Notes: generated from the letters alone by a model not told the origin. A DNA stretch of 5,913 bases from Deltaproteobacteria bacterium (GCA_027403435.1 DAHZDR010000200.1:1-5913), one strand, 5' to 3'. Positions 1 to 5,913 are shown, numbered from the stretch's first letter. Made by a program: numbers and translations.

Positions 1-13
1 GCAACCGGCGGCG

Positions 14-1042
14 ATGGCGCGCGCTCGCCGCGCGACCGCCGCGGCGCCCACAGCGGCCCCGGCGCGGCCGCGGGCGCCCGAGCCACGGATTCCGCGGCAT
101 GACGAATTGCCGATTCGGCCCGGCGCTCCGGCCGAAGCGGCATGGGGCGTGTTCGGCGACGACGATCAACTCGGGACGATCAACCTGATGACGCCGGAGG
201 TGGTGGTCGAAGCCGCCGGATCGATTCGCAGCGGACGGGTGTTTGCGCTCAATCTGTCGATCAATATTCCCGATCCGCCGCTCTTCGGCCGCGGCAAGCA
301 TACCCATGTAATCAAGCGGTACGCCGCCCATATTCTCGACGACTATCTGGATAATTTTTATCCGCAGGCGTCCTCGCAATGGGACGCGCTCTGCCACGTC
401 AAGCATCCGCGGCATGGCGCCTACAACGGCATTCCCGACGCTGAAGTGACCGGCTACGGCGGCACGAAGCTCGGCATCGACAATCTGGCGCGGCGCGGAA
501 TCGCGGGGCGCGGCGTGCTGGCCGATATCGCGCGCTATCACGAGCGGCACGGACGGACGATCGATTTTACCACCAACGACATGATTCCGTTCGAGGAATT
601 GCAGGAAACCCTGGCCGAGCAGCGGACCGCGCTGCGGGCGGGCGACGCGCTGCTGGTGCGCATCGGCTGGACCAAGGCGTACCTGGCGATGACGCCGGAG
701 CAAAAGGCCGCGCTGGCGGCCAAAACGCGCTGTCCCGGAATCGAGGGCACGCCGCGCGTCGCCAAATGGCTGTGGGACAACCGGATCGCCGCGGCCGCGT
801 CGGATTCGCCGGCGCTGGAGGTGATGCCGCCGCCGCGCACGGCGGATTCCATGGAGTCGAACGACCTGCTGCATTTCCACCTGCTGTCGTTTTTCGGGAT
901 GCCGATCGGCGAGATGTGGAACCTGGAGGAACTGGCCGAGGATTGCGCGCGCGACGGCCGCTATGAGTTTTTCTTCACCTCGGCGCCGCTCAATATTCCG
1001 GGCGGAGTGGGCTCGCCGCCCAACGCGCTCGCGATCAAATAG
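14..1042 (+). CDS. Cyclase-family (PF04199-type) metal-dependent hydrolase
   Basis: The 342-residue product resembles the cyclase / kynurenine-formamidase-like superfamily, specifically its longer (about 320-350 residue) subgroup of unknown substrate. Visible landmarks are WGVFGDDDQLGTINLMTPE near residues 44-62, the active-site segment SQWDALCHVKH at 121-131, GDALLVRIGW at 210-219, ASDSPALE at 262-269, the histidine/glutamate segment from LLHFHLL (285-291) to GEMWNLEEL (299-307), and a C-terminal SAPLNIPGGVGSPPNALAI block. Known members hydrolyse amides or lactones with a bound metal in the cytosol; the substrate here cannot be inferred. Residues 1-28 are Ala/Pro/Arg-rich and look poorly conserved. 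The ATG at 14 has no clear ribosome binding site, and the frame stays open to the window edge, so the true start may be further upstream. It is the only plus-strand gene and converges on the glycosyltransferase. Family call is firm, function open. Confidence 0.9.
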   Translation: MARARRATAAAPTAAPARPRAPEPRIPRHDELPIRPGAPAEAAWGVFGDDDQLGTINLMTPEVVVEAAGSIRSGRVFALNLSINIPDPPLFGRGKHTHVIKRYAAHILDDYLDNFYPQASSQWDALCHVKHPRHGAYNGIPDAEVTGYGGTKLGIDNLARRGIAGRGVLADIARYHERHGRTIDFTTNDMIPFEELQETLAEQRTALRAGDALLVRIGWTKAYLAMTPEQKAALAAKTRCPGIEGTPRVAKWLWDNRIAAAASDSPALEVMPPPRTADSMESNDLLHFHLLSFFGMPIGEMWNLEELAEDCARDGRYEFFFTSAPLNIPGGVGSPPNALAIK

Positions 1043-1063
1043 CCGCGCGGATTTTTTCGCGGC
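1042..1063. other. Inverted repeat at the stop codon of the cyclase gene
   Basis: GCCGCG (1042-1047) can pair with CGCGGC (1058-1063) around a 10-base loop containing six T residues. It begins at the last base of the TAG stop. The T-run lies in the loop rather than after the stem, so this is not a canonical intrinsic terminator, although a role in 3'-end formation between the convergent genes is possible. Confidence 0.3.
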
Positions 1064-1068
1064 CAGAC

Positions 1069-1093
1069 CGGACGGAACCATACGTTCCGCCCG
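1069..1093. terminator. Candidate hairpin between convergent genes
   Basis: CGGAAC (1073-1078) pairs with GTTCCG (1084-1089) around the loop CATAC. Three more pairs (1069-1071 with 1091-1093) extend the stem after one A/C mismatch. It is centrally placed in the 106-base spacer between two converging genes, where a bidirectional terminator is expected. No T-run follows on either strand, so termination is inferred from position and structure only. The rest of the spacer (1094-1148) shows nothing recognisable. Confidence 0.3.
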
Positions 1094-1148
1094 CATTCGA
1101 CGGCGTCAGGCCCGCCGATCGCGTCCGCCGGCGCCCGCCGTGGAGCGG

Positions 1149-2699
1149 TCAATTTTTGCGCAAAGCGAAGATTTCATAAATCTCGGCGTCGCGCGGCGCG
1201 CGCGCGCTTTCGAAGATCCGCGTCACGCGCCAGCCGTCGCGCCGCAGCGATTGGGCGATCCGGTAGTCCGCGTTCCAGGACTTCACGGCGATCAGATAGC
1301 GCGGATGAAACAGATCCGCGATTTCCGCCATGGCTTGCGGACGCATTGCGCCGTTGGCGGGGAAGGTCAATTGGCGATTGATGGCGACAGACCGCGGCGT
1401 CTTCAGGCCGGTCAGGTCAACCAGCCGGAAATCGCCGGCATAGGCGACATAGCCGGCGTCGTGCACCATCACCATCGCGCCCGGCGGGATATGGGCATTC
1501 GCCCAGGCGACGGTCTCGACCACGCCGGCCCGATAAAACGTCAGGTAATATTTGTAGCTCTGGTATTGCTGAACGGCGGCGCCAACGGTGGGGATGAGCG
1601 CCGCGACCATGCATCGCCGCGCGAGCCGGCGGCGCCATGGCTCGGGCGCGGCATATGCGTCGATGAGGCCGTACAGGACGATCGGAACGAAAATGAACAG
1701 ATATCTGCCGGAGTTAAAGCGCAGGCCTCCGGGCAGCCGTTCCAGATAGGCGAACAGCACGATCGCCACGAAGGACAGGCAAAGCGCCCTGAGCGGCCGC
1801 GAACGGATCGCCGGGACGCAGAGAAAGATCGGGAACGCATATACGATCCCGACGATCATGCTCTGCGCAAACCAGATGAACTTCGCGGCCATCGGCAGGT
1901 TGGCCTGGGCGTAGAAATAGTTTTTGGCGTCGATCGTCGAGGGAATGAAGCTCCCGGTGTCGATCCAGTACCAGGCCAGGAAGGGGATCGCCGCGGCGAT
2001 TGCCAATGCGGCGGCGACGGTCTTTTCGCCGCGCGATTTTGTGGAATCGCCAAACACTATCAGCATCGAGCCAAGGCTCAACACCGCCAGTTCGGGCCGC
2101 ACAAACGGCATCAGGCCACAGAGGATCGCGAGCAACCAGCGATATCGGTTCGAGGCCAGCAGCGCCAGGTCGCAAGCCACCGCCGTCATCGCGAGGCCGG
2201 TTTCGAGTCCGTTCAGGAACTGAAACAGGCTCCCGGCGAAGCACAGGCTCGCGATTGCAAAGGCGAACGCGATTGCCCGCGAACATCCGGCGTTCAAGCA
2301 CAACGCATGGATGGCCAGCACGTACGCGACCGCGGCGGCGGCGCAAAGCACGAACAGCGCCAACGGCGCCGGGCTGACTAAACTCTCAAAGAGCATCAGG
2401 AGCGCAAGATGAACGCCGCTGGTCGCTCCGACGAGCGCCGGAACGCCGCGATATGCGGCGTCGTGGCCCAGCCACAACACCTGCGCATTATGCAGGCCGA
2501 TATAGGCGTCGTCATTGGGGAACTTGGCTCCGCCGATGCAATGGAAGACGATCGCGAAGAGCGCGGTTACGGCGCCGGCCTCGACAAGAAGCGGAAGATA
2601 TGGAGCAGCGAACGCCAGGCGGCGGAACGGACCAGAGGCTGGCGGATCTAAATGGCCGAGCGCGCCAGAGGATGCGGCAGGTCCGATGGCGGCAGACAT
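1149..2699 (-). CDS. GT-C-like multi-membrane glycosyltransferase
   Basis: The 516-residue product has a short N-terminal tail, roughly ten to eleven hydrophobic segments between residues 32 and 380, and a soluble C-terminal part (about 390-516). Features typical of polyprenyl-phosphate-sugar-dependent GT-C enzymes are the acidic NDDAYI at 62-67 in the first outer loop after membrane segment 1, GLETGLA at 164-170, and FVRPE at 199-203. The C-terminal region has the pattern HDAGYVAYAGDFRLVDLTGL (413-432), which I recognise from bacterial envelope glycosyltransferases of this type. The likely role is transfer of a sugar from a lipid carrier to an envelope acceptor on the outer face of the inner membrane; donor and acceptor are unknown. 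The ATG at 2699 is the first ATG or GTG after an in-frame stop at 2748-2750 and has no obvious Shine-Dalgarno sequence. By eye it is less GC-rich than its neighbours. The family call is good, the specific function unassigned. Confidence 0.8.
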   Translation of the reverse strand: MSAAIGPAASSGALGHLDPPASGPFRRLAFAAPYLPLLVEAGAVTALFAIVFHCIGGAKFPNDDAYIGLHNAQVLWLGHDAAYRGVPALVGATSGVHLALLMLFESLVSPAPLALFVLCAAAAVAYVLAIHALCLNAGCSRAIAFAFAIASLCFAGSLFQFLNGLETGLAMTAVACDLALLASNRYRWLLAILCGLMPFVRPELAVLSLGSMLIVFGDSTKSRGEKTVAAALAIAAAIPFLAWYWIDTGSFIPSTIDAKNYFYAQANLPMAAKFIWFAQSMIVGIVYAFPIFLCVPAIRSRPLRALCLSFVAIVLFAYLERLPGGLRFNSGRYLFIFVPIVLYGLIDAYAAPEPWRRRLARRCMVAALIPTVGAAVQQYQSYKYYLTFYRAGVVETVAWANAHIPPGAMVMVHDAGYVAYAGDFRLVDLTGLKTPRSVAINRQLTFPANGAMRPQAMAEIADLFHPRYLIAVKSWNADYRIAQSLRRDGWRVTRIFESARAPRDAEIYEIFALRKN

Positions 2700-2771
2700 G
2701 GCAATCGACAGTAATCGCGCGCCACGGATGAGGGAAGCGTGGTCAGGCTACGGATGCTGCGATAACGACGC

Positions 2772-2800
2772 TTTATGCCGCATACGGACGGTCAGTACAA
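2772..2800 (-). promoter_or_regulatory. Weak candidate promoter for the glycosyltransferase gene
   Basis: In the 127-base gap between the permease stop and the glycosyltransferase start, the minus strand carries TTGTAC (2795-2800), a 17-base spacer and CATAAA (2772-2777). The -35 matches consensus at three positions and the -10 at four. This is the most AT-rich part of the gap. The support is spacing and position only. The rest of the gap holds no recognisable site. Confidence 0.2.
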
Positions 2801-2826
2801 ATCGTGGCGCGCGGCGGCGCGGCGGA

Positions 2827-3936
2827 TCAATGGCCGTGGCGATGATGCGCGTCGGAAGAGTGCGGATGGGCGTGCGTGAGCGGCTCGTGGCGATGCCAAT
2901 GCGAATGCGCAACGGCGCGCGGAACGTCCGCCGGATGGGGGTGCGCGTGATGCTGGTCGTGGACGTGGGCGTGCTCGTGCGCGAGCGGCTCGTGGCGATG
3001 CCAATGGGCATGGGACGCGGTCACGAGCGCGGCGGCGCCCAGCGCCATCAGCAGGCCGGCGGCCAGCGTATCCGTTCCGGACCGCTCGCCGAGCACGAGC
3101 GCGGCGGCGATCGCTCCGGCGAACGGCGCGGTCGCGAAATAGGCCGCCTGGCGCGCCGCGCCGTGCAGGCGTAGCGCGCGGATATTAAGGATCAGGCTCA
3201 GCCCGTAACTAACCGTGCCAAGCGCGAGCGCCGCCGCGATTACCGCCGCGCGCGGCGCCGCGCCGCCGCGCAAGATCGCAATCGCGAGCATCACGCCACC
3301 GGCGGCCGAGGTTTTGAAGCGCGTTACCGCGACCGGATCGCGCAGCGACAGGCGCTGGGTAAGATTGTTGTCGATCGCCCAGAAAAAGCAGGCGGCCGCG
3401 ATCGCGATCACGCCGATCGAATCGCCGCTCAAAGCGCGCGATCCGGCGCCCCGCGCGCCCAACGCCAAGGCGCCTCCGACGATCGCCGCCGCGCCGAGCG
3501 TTTCGCGCCGCCCCAAATGCTCGCCGAAGATCGCCAGCGCGAGCAGAATCGTGAAAGGCGTCTCCAGATTGAGCAGCAGCGATCCGGCGACGGCGGAGAG
3601 ATGCTGGAGTCCGGTGAGCATCAGGATCGGACCGAGGACGCCGCCGAAAATCACCACGCCCGCCATCGCGGGCAGGTCGGCGCGCGCGAGCCCGGCCTCG
3701 CGCGGCGGGCCCGGCGGCGCAAACATCCGCGCGCACGCCGCGAACAGGAACAGTCCGGCGCCCGCGCCAAGATAGAGCATCGCCGCCAGCGTGAGCGGAT
3801 CGCTATGCGGCAGCAGCAGCTTGGCAAAGGGGGTGCTCAGGCCGAAGAGCAGCGCCGCGCCCAGACCCTCCGCCGGCGCGCGCCAACGAGCCGCCGGAGA
3901 GCTCTCGGCCGCGATTGGCGGGGTCGCGTCCATCAT
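2827..3936 (-). CDS. EamA/DMT-family permease with His-rich C-terminal tail
   Basis: The 369-residue product shows the two-fold EamA architecture: about ten membrane segments between residues 22 and 307, in two homologous halves (about 23-161 and 172-306). Each half ends with the family's typical pattern, ETPFTILLALAIFGEHLGRR (125-144) and APFAGAIAAALVLGER (270-285). Members are inner-membrane exporters of metabolites; the substrate cannot be read from sequence. From residue 309 to the end follows a hydrophilic tail with 23 histidines in 61 residues, mostly HxH pairs. It contains HWHRHEPL twice (311-318 and 346-353) and ends HHRHGH. With the usual ten-helix topology this tail would face the cytoplasm and could bind Ni, Co, Zn or Cu; this is inference. 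Two tandem ATG codons (3936, 3933) are possible starts; only a weak GAG lies upstream, better spaced for the second. It begins 42 bases after the dehydrogenase stop, so co-transcription is plausible. Confidence 0.88.
   Translation of the reverse strand: MMDATPPIAAESSPAARWRAPAEGLGAALLFGLSTPFAKLLLPHSDPLTLAAMLYLGAGAGLFLFAACARMFAPPGPPREAGLARADLPAMAGVVIFGGVLGPILMLTGLQHLSAVAGSLLLNLETPFTILLALAIFGEHLGRRETLGAAAIVGGALALGARGAGSRALSGDSIGVIAIAAACFFWAIDNNLTQRLSLRDPVAVTRFKTSAAGGVMLAIAILRGGAAPRAAVIAAALALGTVSYGLSLILNIRALRLHGAARQAAYFATAPFAGAIAAALVLGERSGTDTLAAGLLMALGAAALVTASHAHWHRHEPLAHEHAHVHDQHHAHPHPADVPRAVAHSHWHRHEPLTHAHPHSSDAHHRHGH
2872..3006 (-). repeat. Direct repeat inside the permease tail coding sequence
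   Basis: Two 30-base copies, 2872-2901 and 2977-3006, differ at one position and lie exactly 105 bases (35 codons) apart in the same reading frame. They encode the duplicated HWHRHEPL-containing unit of the histidine-rich tail. At protein level the similarity runs further, over about 26 residues (309-334 against 344-369), with His, Glu, Pro and Leu positions conserved. This indicates an in-frame tandem duplication that lengthened the tail. Confidence 0.85.
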
Positions 3937-3942
3937 GGCTCA

Positions 3943-3988
3943 AAGCCTAGCGCCCGCGAGGCTTGGCGCAAGCCCCGCTCAGGCGGGG
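3943..3988 (-). promoter_or_regulatory. Overlapping hairpins between dehydrogenase and permease genes
   Basis: Three inverted repeats fill the 42-base spacer and the dehydrogenase stop codon. CCCCGC (3973-3978) pairs with GCGGGG (3983-3988) across the stop. GGCTTG (3960-3965) pairs with CAAGCC (3969-3974) around a 3-base loop. AAGCCT (3943-3948) pairs with AGGCTT (3959-3964) around a 10-base loop. The last two share bases 3960-3964 and so exclude each other, and the second also overlaps the first by two bases. The element could be a partial terminator, an attenuator or an mRNA-stabilising structure between two co-directional genes. Only short T-runs occur, so termination would be weak. Confidence 0.3.
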
Positions 3989-5769
3989 ACGGCCAGGCGC
4001 GCGGCGTCGGCGAGCGCAACGGGAGCGTCGCCGAGCAGCAGGGAAATCGCCTCGTCCTCGCGATCGTCGGCGCGCGGCGCCAGCGGATCGGCGGGGCGCA
4101 GGCGATGGTCGATGACCATCCGCGCGAGCAGCATCCGGCGGGCGTCGCCGCCACGCGCGGCGAGGGTCGCGCCCTCCCAAGCCATCAGGGCGGCGCTGGC
4201 GCAATGGTAAAGGGCGCCAGCGGCCAGCCGATCGAATTTCTCGTTGCGCGGATTGCCGGCGACCTCCTCGACAAAGACGATCGCGCGATCGATCAGCGTC
4301 GCGATTTCCACGCGCAGCGCCGCCGGCGCGGCCGCCGCTGCATCGAGCCGGGCTTTGAGCGCGCGGGCCAGTTCCAGATGGCCGCGGGCCTTGGCGACGG
4401 CGCGATCGACGACATCGAGCGCGTTGATATTGCTCGTGCCCTCCCAGAGCACGCCGATATGGGCGTCGCGGATCAGGCGGGAGTTGACCCAGTCCTCGAT
4501 ATAGCCGTTGCCGCCGCGCGCCTCCATCGCGCCGGTCGCGACGCGCGGATTGTCGCGGCAGGCGCGGAACTTTAGCAACGCGGTGAGCATGCGCATCACG
4601 CGCTCGGCGGCGGCGTCGCCGGCGCGCGCCGCGTCCATCATCACGGCGTCGAAGGCGAAGACCGACAGCGCCTGCTCGGTCGGGACCATCAGCTTCATCA
4701 ACTGCCGGCGCATCAGCGGATGCTCGATCACGGCGCGGCCGAAGGCGCGGCGATGGCGGGTGGCGACCAGCGATTCATTGAGGCAGCGGCGCATCATGCC
4801 GGCGGCGCGCGCGCCATGCGACATCCGGCTCAGATTGACCATGTCCATCATCTGGCGCAGGCCGCGATCGATTTTGCCCAAATGGTAAGCGACGGCGCCT
4901 TCGAGCACGACTTCGCCGCTGGCCATATCGCGGGTGCCGAGCTTGTCCTTGAGGCGCGCGACGCGGTAGCTGTTGCGCTCGCCGTTCTCCAGATGGCGCG
5001 GCATCAGGAACAGGCCCAAACCGGCGGAGCCGGCCGGCGCGTCCTCGGGACGGGCGAGCAACAGCACCACATCGCCATCGACGGCGGAGCAGAACCATTT
5101 GTCGCCGTGGAGGCGCCAATGGTCGCCGTCGCGGCGCGCGGTCACGGAGCTGCCGGCGAGGTCGGAACCGCCCGCCCGCTCGGTCATGAACTGGGCGCCC
5201 TTGAGTAATTCCTCGAAGTTCTGCGAAAGCATCCGCGGCAAATAGCGGCGCTTGAGGCCGTCGTCGGCGTAGCGTTCGATCAGCACCGCGCCGGTGTCGG
5301 TGACGTTGATCGGGCACATCAGGCCGAACTCGGCCTGCGCGAACAGATACTGAAACGCGTACTTGGCGATATAGGGCAGCGGCGCGGGCCATCCGAGCAC
5401 GCCCGGCCGATGCGCCATCGCATGCATCCCGAAGTCGGCGAACGCGATCCGCTCCATTTCGCGGTAGGCGGGATGGAACTCGATCCAATCATGATCGCGG
5501 CCGAAACGATCGCGCGGATGGAGCGTCGGCGGATGCTTGTCGGCGAGTTCCGCAAGTTCGTCGAGCCGGCCGCCGGCGAGCTCGCCGAGGCGCTCCAGAT
5601 GCGGCTCCATCGCGGCGCGCAGCGGCGGCGGCATATGCAGGTCGAGCAGATCGCGCAGCGCGCGATCGATACGGTAGAAATTCAGCCCGCGGCAATCGGG
5701 GGCGACCAGATCGGCCGGATCGGCGGCGGCCGCGATTTCGGCGCGGCGATCGGTGGTTGCGGAGGCCAT
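3979..5769 (-). CDS. Acyl-CoA dehydrogenase family protein, AidB-like
   Basis: The 596-residue product is a large acyl-CoA dehydrogenase-type flavoprotein. The N-terminal helical part occupies about residues 25-190. The FAD-contacting strand segment has QFMTERAGGSDL at 193-204 and KWFCSA at 224-229. The middle domain ends with KLGTRDMASGEV at 276-287. The C-terminal helical domain has RAFGRAVIEHPLMRRQ (341-356), GGNGYIEDW (419-427) and LWEGTSNINALDV (441-453). Glu443 in WEGT sits where many family members carry the catalytic base. The longer length and the GGNGYIED...WEGTSNINALDV block resemble the AidB-like branch (E. coli AidB is about 540 residues) rather than classical 380-residue enzymes. 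About 100 residues beyond the core (about 480-596) form an extra helical region. The likely reaction is FAD-dependent alpha,beta-dehydrogenation of an acyl-CoA in the cytosol; the substrate is unknown, and a DNA-protection role as proposed for AidB cannot be excluded. The ATG at 5769 is preferred because AGGGAG lies ten bases upstream, and the longer frame's TTG at 5838 coincides with a -35 box. Confidence 0.92.
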   Translation of the reverse strand: MASATTDRRAEIAAAADPADLVAPDCRGLNFYRIDRALRDLLDLHMPPPLRAAMEPHLERLGELAGGRLDELAELADKHPPTLHPRDRFGRDHDWIEFHPAYREMERIAFADFGMHAMAHRPGVLGWPAPLPYIAKYAFQYLFAQAEFGLMCPINVTDTGAVLIERYADDGLKRRYLPRMLSQNFEELLKGAQFMTERAGGSDLAGSSVTARRDGDHWRLHGDKWFCSAVDGDVVLLLARPEDAPAGSAGLGLFLMPRHLENGERNSYRVARLKDKLGTRDMASGEVVLEGAVAYHLGKIDRGLRQMMDMVNLSRMSHGARAAGMMRRCLNESLVATRHRRAFGRAVIEHPLMRRQLMKLMVPTEQALSVFAFDAVMMDAARAGDAAAERVMRMLTALLKFRACRDNPRVATGAMEARGGNGYIEDWVNSRLIRDAHIGVLWEGTSNINALDVVDRAVAKARGHLELARALKARLDAAAAAPAALRVEIATLIDRAIVFVEEVAGNPRNEKFDRLAAGALYHCASAALMAWEGATLAARGGDARRMLLARMVIDHRLRPADPLAPRADDREDEAISLLLGDAPVALADAARLAVPA

Positions 5770-5779
5770 CGGACGGATT

Positions 5780-5785
5780 CTCCCT
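5780..5785 (-). promoter_or_regulatory. Ribosome binding site of the dehydrogenase gene
   Basis: The minus strand reads AGGGAG ten bases before the ATG at 5769. It is the clearest Shine-Dalgarno match in the window and decides this start over the in-frame TTG at 5838, which would add 23 residues rich in Arg and Ser with no family resemblance. Confidence 0.65.
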
Positions 5786-5809
5786 GGCGGCGCATGACGG
5801 CGCGAGACG

Positions 5810-5838
5810 ATCGTCCGGCGGGCGGCGCGCGATGTCAA
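5810..5838 (-). promoter_or_regulatory. Candidate sigma70-type promoter of the dehydrogenase gene
   Basis: The minus strand has a perfect TTGACA (5833-5838), a 17-base spacer and GACGAT (5810-5815), which matches the -10 consensus at three of six positions. Transcription would begin near 5802, leaving a leader of about 33 bases containing the AGGGAG site. The first two codons of the longest open frame (TTG ACA) are this -35 hexamer, so that longer start would not be in the transcript. The strong -35 and weak -10 might suggest an activated or regulated promoter. Confidence 0.45.
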
Positions 5839-5841
5839 CGG

Positions 5842-5864
5842 CCGGCGCGCGCCGGAATCCGGCG
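5842..5864. promoter_or_regulatory. Overlapping palindromes just upstream of the -35 box
   Basis: CCGGCGCGCGCCGG (5842-5855) is a perfect 14-base palindrome starting four bases upstream of the TTGACA. It overlaps a second inverted repeat, CGCCGGA-A-TCCGGCG (5850-5864), with 7-base arms around one base. The position would suit an activator or repressor site. CG-rich palindromes also arise by chance at this base composition, so the assignment is tentative. The remaining edge sequence (5865-5913) shows no feature I can support. Confidence 0.25.
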
Positions 5865-5913
5865 GCGCGGCTAATCCCCGGCGACGAAGCAGGCGCGATC
5901 GCGGCGGCAGGCG

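Noticed and set aside
963..2381. Long plus-strand open frame (472 codons) opposite the glycosyltransferase and overlapping the end of the cyclase gene
   Set aside because: It is rich in Arg, Gln, His and Asp with no domain pattern, as expected for the antisense of a GC-rich membrane-protein gene, and it overlaps two recognisable genes.
2872..3006. Short repeats considered as a CRISPR-like or mobile repeat array
   Set aside because: Only two copies, in frame, coding for the His-rich tail; no spacer diversity, cas genes or transposase.
2748..3011. Alternative minus-strand frames with repetitive Arg/Ser/Thr translations in the permease tail region
   Set aside because: They repeat only because the underlying His-codon DNA repeats; the permease frame itself explains the periodicity.
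3517..4575. Plus-strand open frame (352 codons) opposite the permease and dehydrogenase
   Set aside because: Low-complexity Arg/Gln/Ala-rich translation without any motif; both genes on the other strand are clearly real.
4775..5488. Minus-strand open frame (237 codons) in another frame within the dehydrogenase
   Set aside because: Arg-rich frame-shadow of the dehydrogenase with no family resemblance; the dehydrogenase frame is intact through this stretch, so no frameshift is needed.
5871..5912. Possible 3' end of another minus-strand gene entering from the right edge (13 open codons then TAG)
   Set aside because: Too short to distinguish from chance in GC-rich DNA; more sequence to the right would decide it.
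1..5913. Search for tRNA, rRNA, riboswitch, insertion-sequence ends or a toxin-antitoxin or defence cassette
   Set aside because: No tRNA-like cloverleaf, transposase motif, terminal inverted repeats or recognisable defence domain was seen; the four genes account for nearly all of the window.

Overview
The window is a GC-rich bacterial chromosomal segment with four protein genes packed closely together and no RNA gene, mobile element or CRISPR array that I can see. The strong GC bias, the CGATCG-rich sequence and the gene content (cyclase-family hydrolase, AidB-like acyl-CoA dehydrogenase, EamA permease) fit a proteobacterium (alphaproteobacterial flavour) or a similar environmental lineage such as Binatota. 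I cannot fix the taxon from sequence alone.

Layout. The left part holds one plus-strand gene, a cyclase-family (PF04199-type) metal-dependent hydrolase, whose start lies close to the window edge and may really be upstream of it. It converges on a minus-strand block across a 106-base spacer containing two inverted repeats. Read in transcription order (right to left), the minus-strand block is: an acyl-CoA dehydrogenase of the large AidB-like type; an EamA/DMT-family permease with a striking histidine-rich C-terminal tail, 42 bases downstream; and a multi-membrane GT-C-like glycosyltransferase, 127 bases further on. The dehydrogenase has a plausible promoter, ribosome binding site and upstream palindromes at the right edge. 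These show that its start should be placed at 5769 rather than at the longest open frame.

How the genes relate. The dehydrogenase and the cyclase-family hydrolase are both typical of acid/acyl-CoA catabolic neighbourhoods, but nothing in the sequence ties them to one pathway. The permease may be co-transcribed with the dehydrogenase. The glycosyltransferase looks like an independent cell-envelope gene and is visibly less GC-rich than its neighbours. I found no convincing new multi-gene system. The most distinctive feature is the permease tail, with 23 histidines in its last 61 residues, built from an internally duplicated segment.
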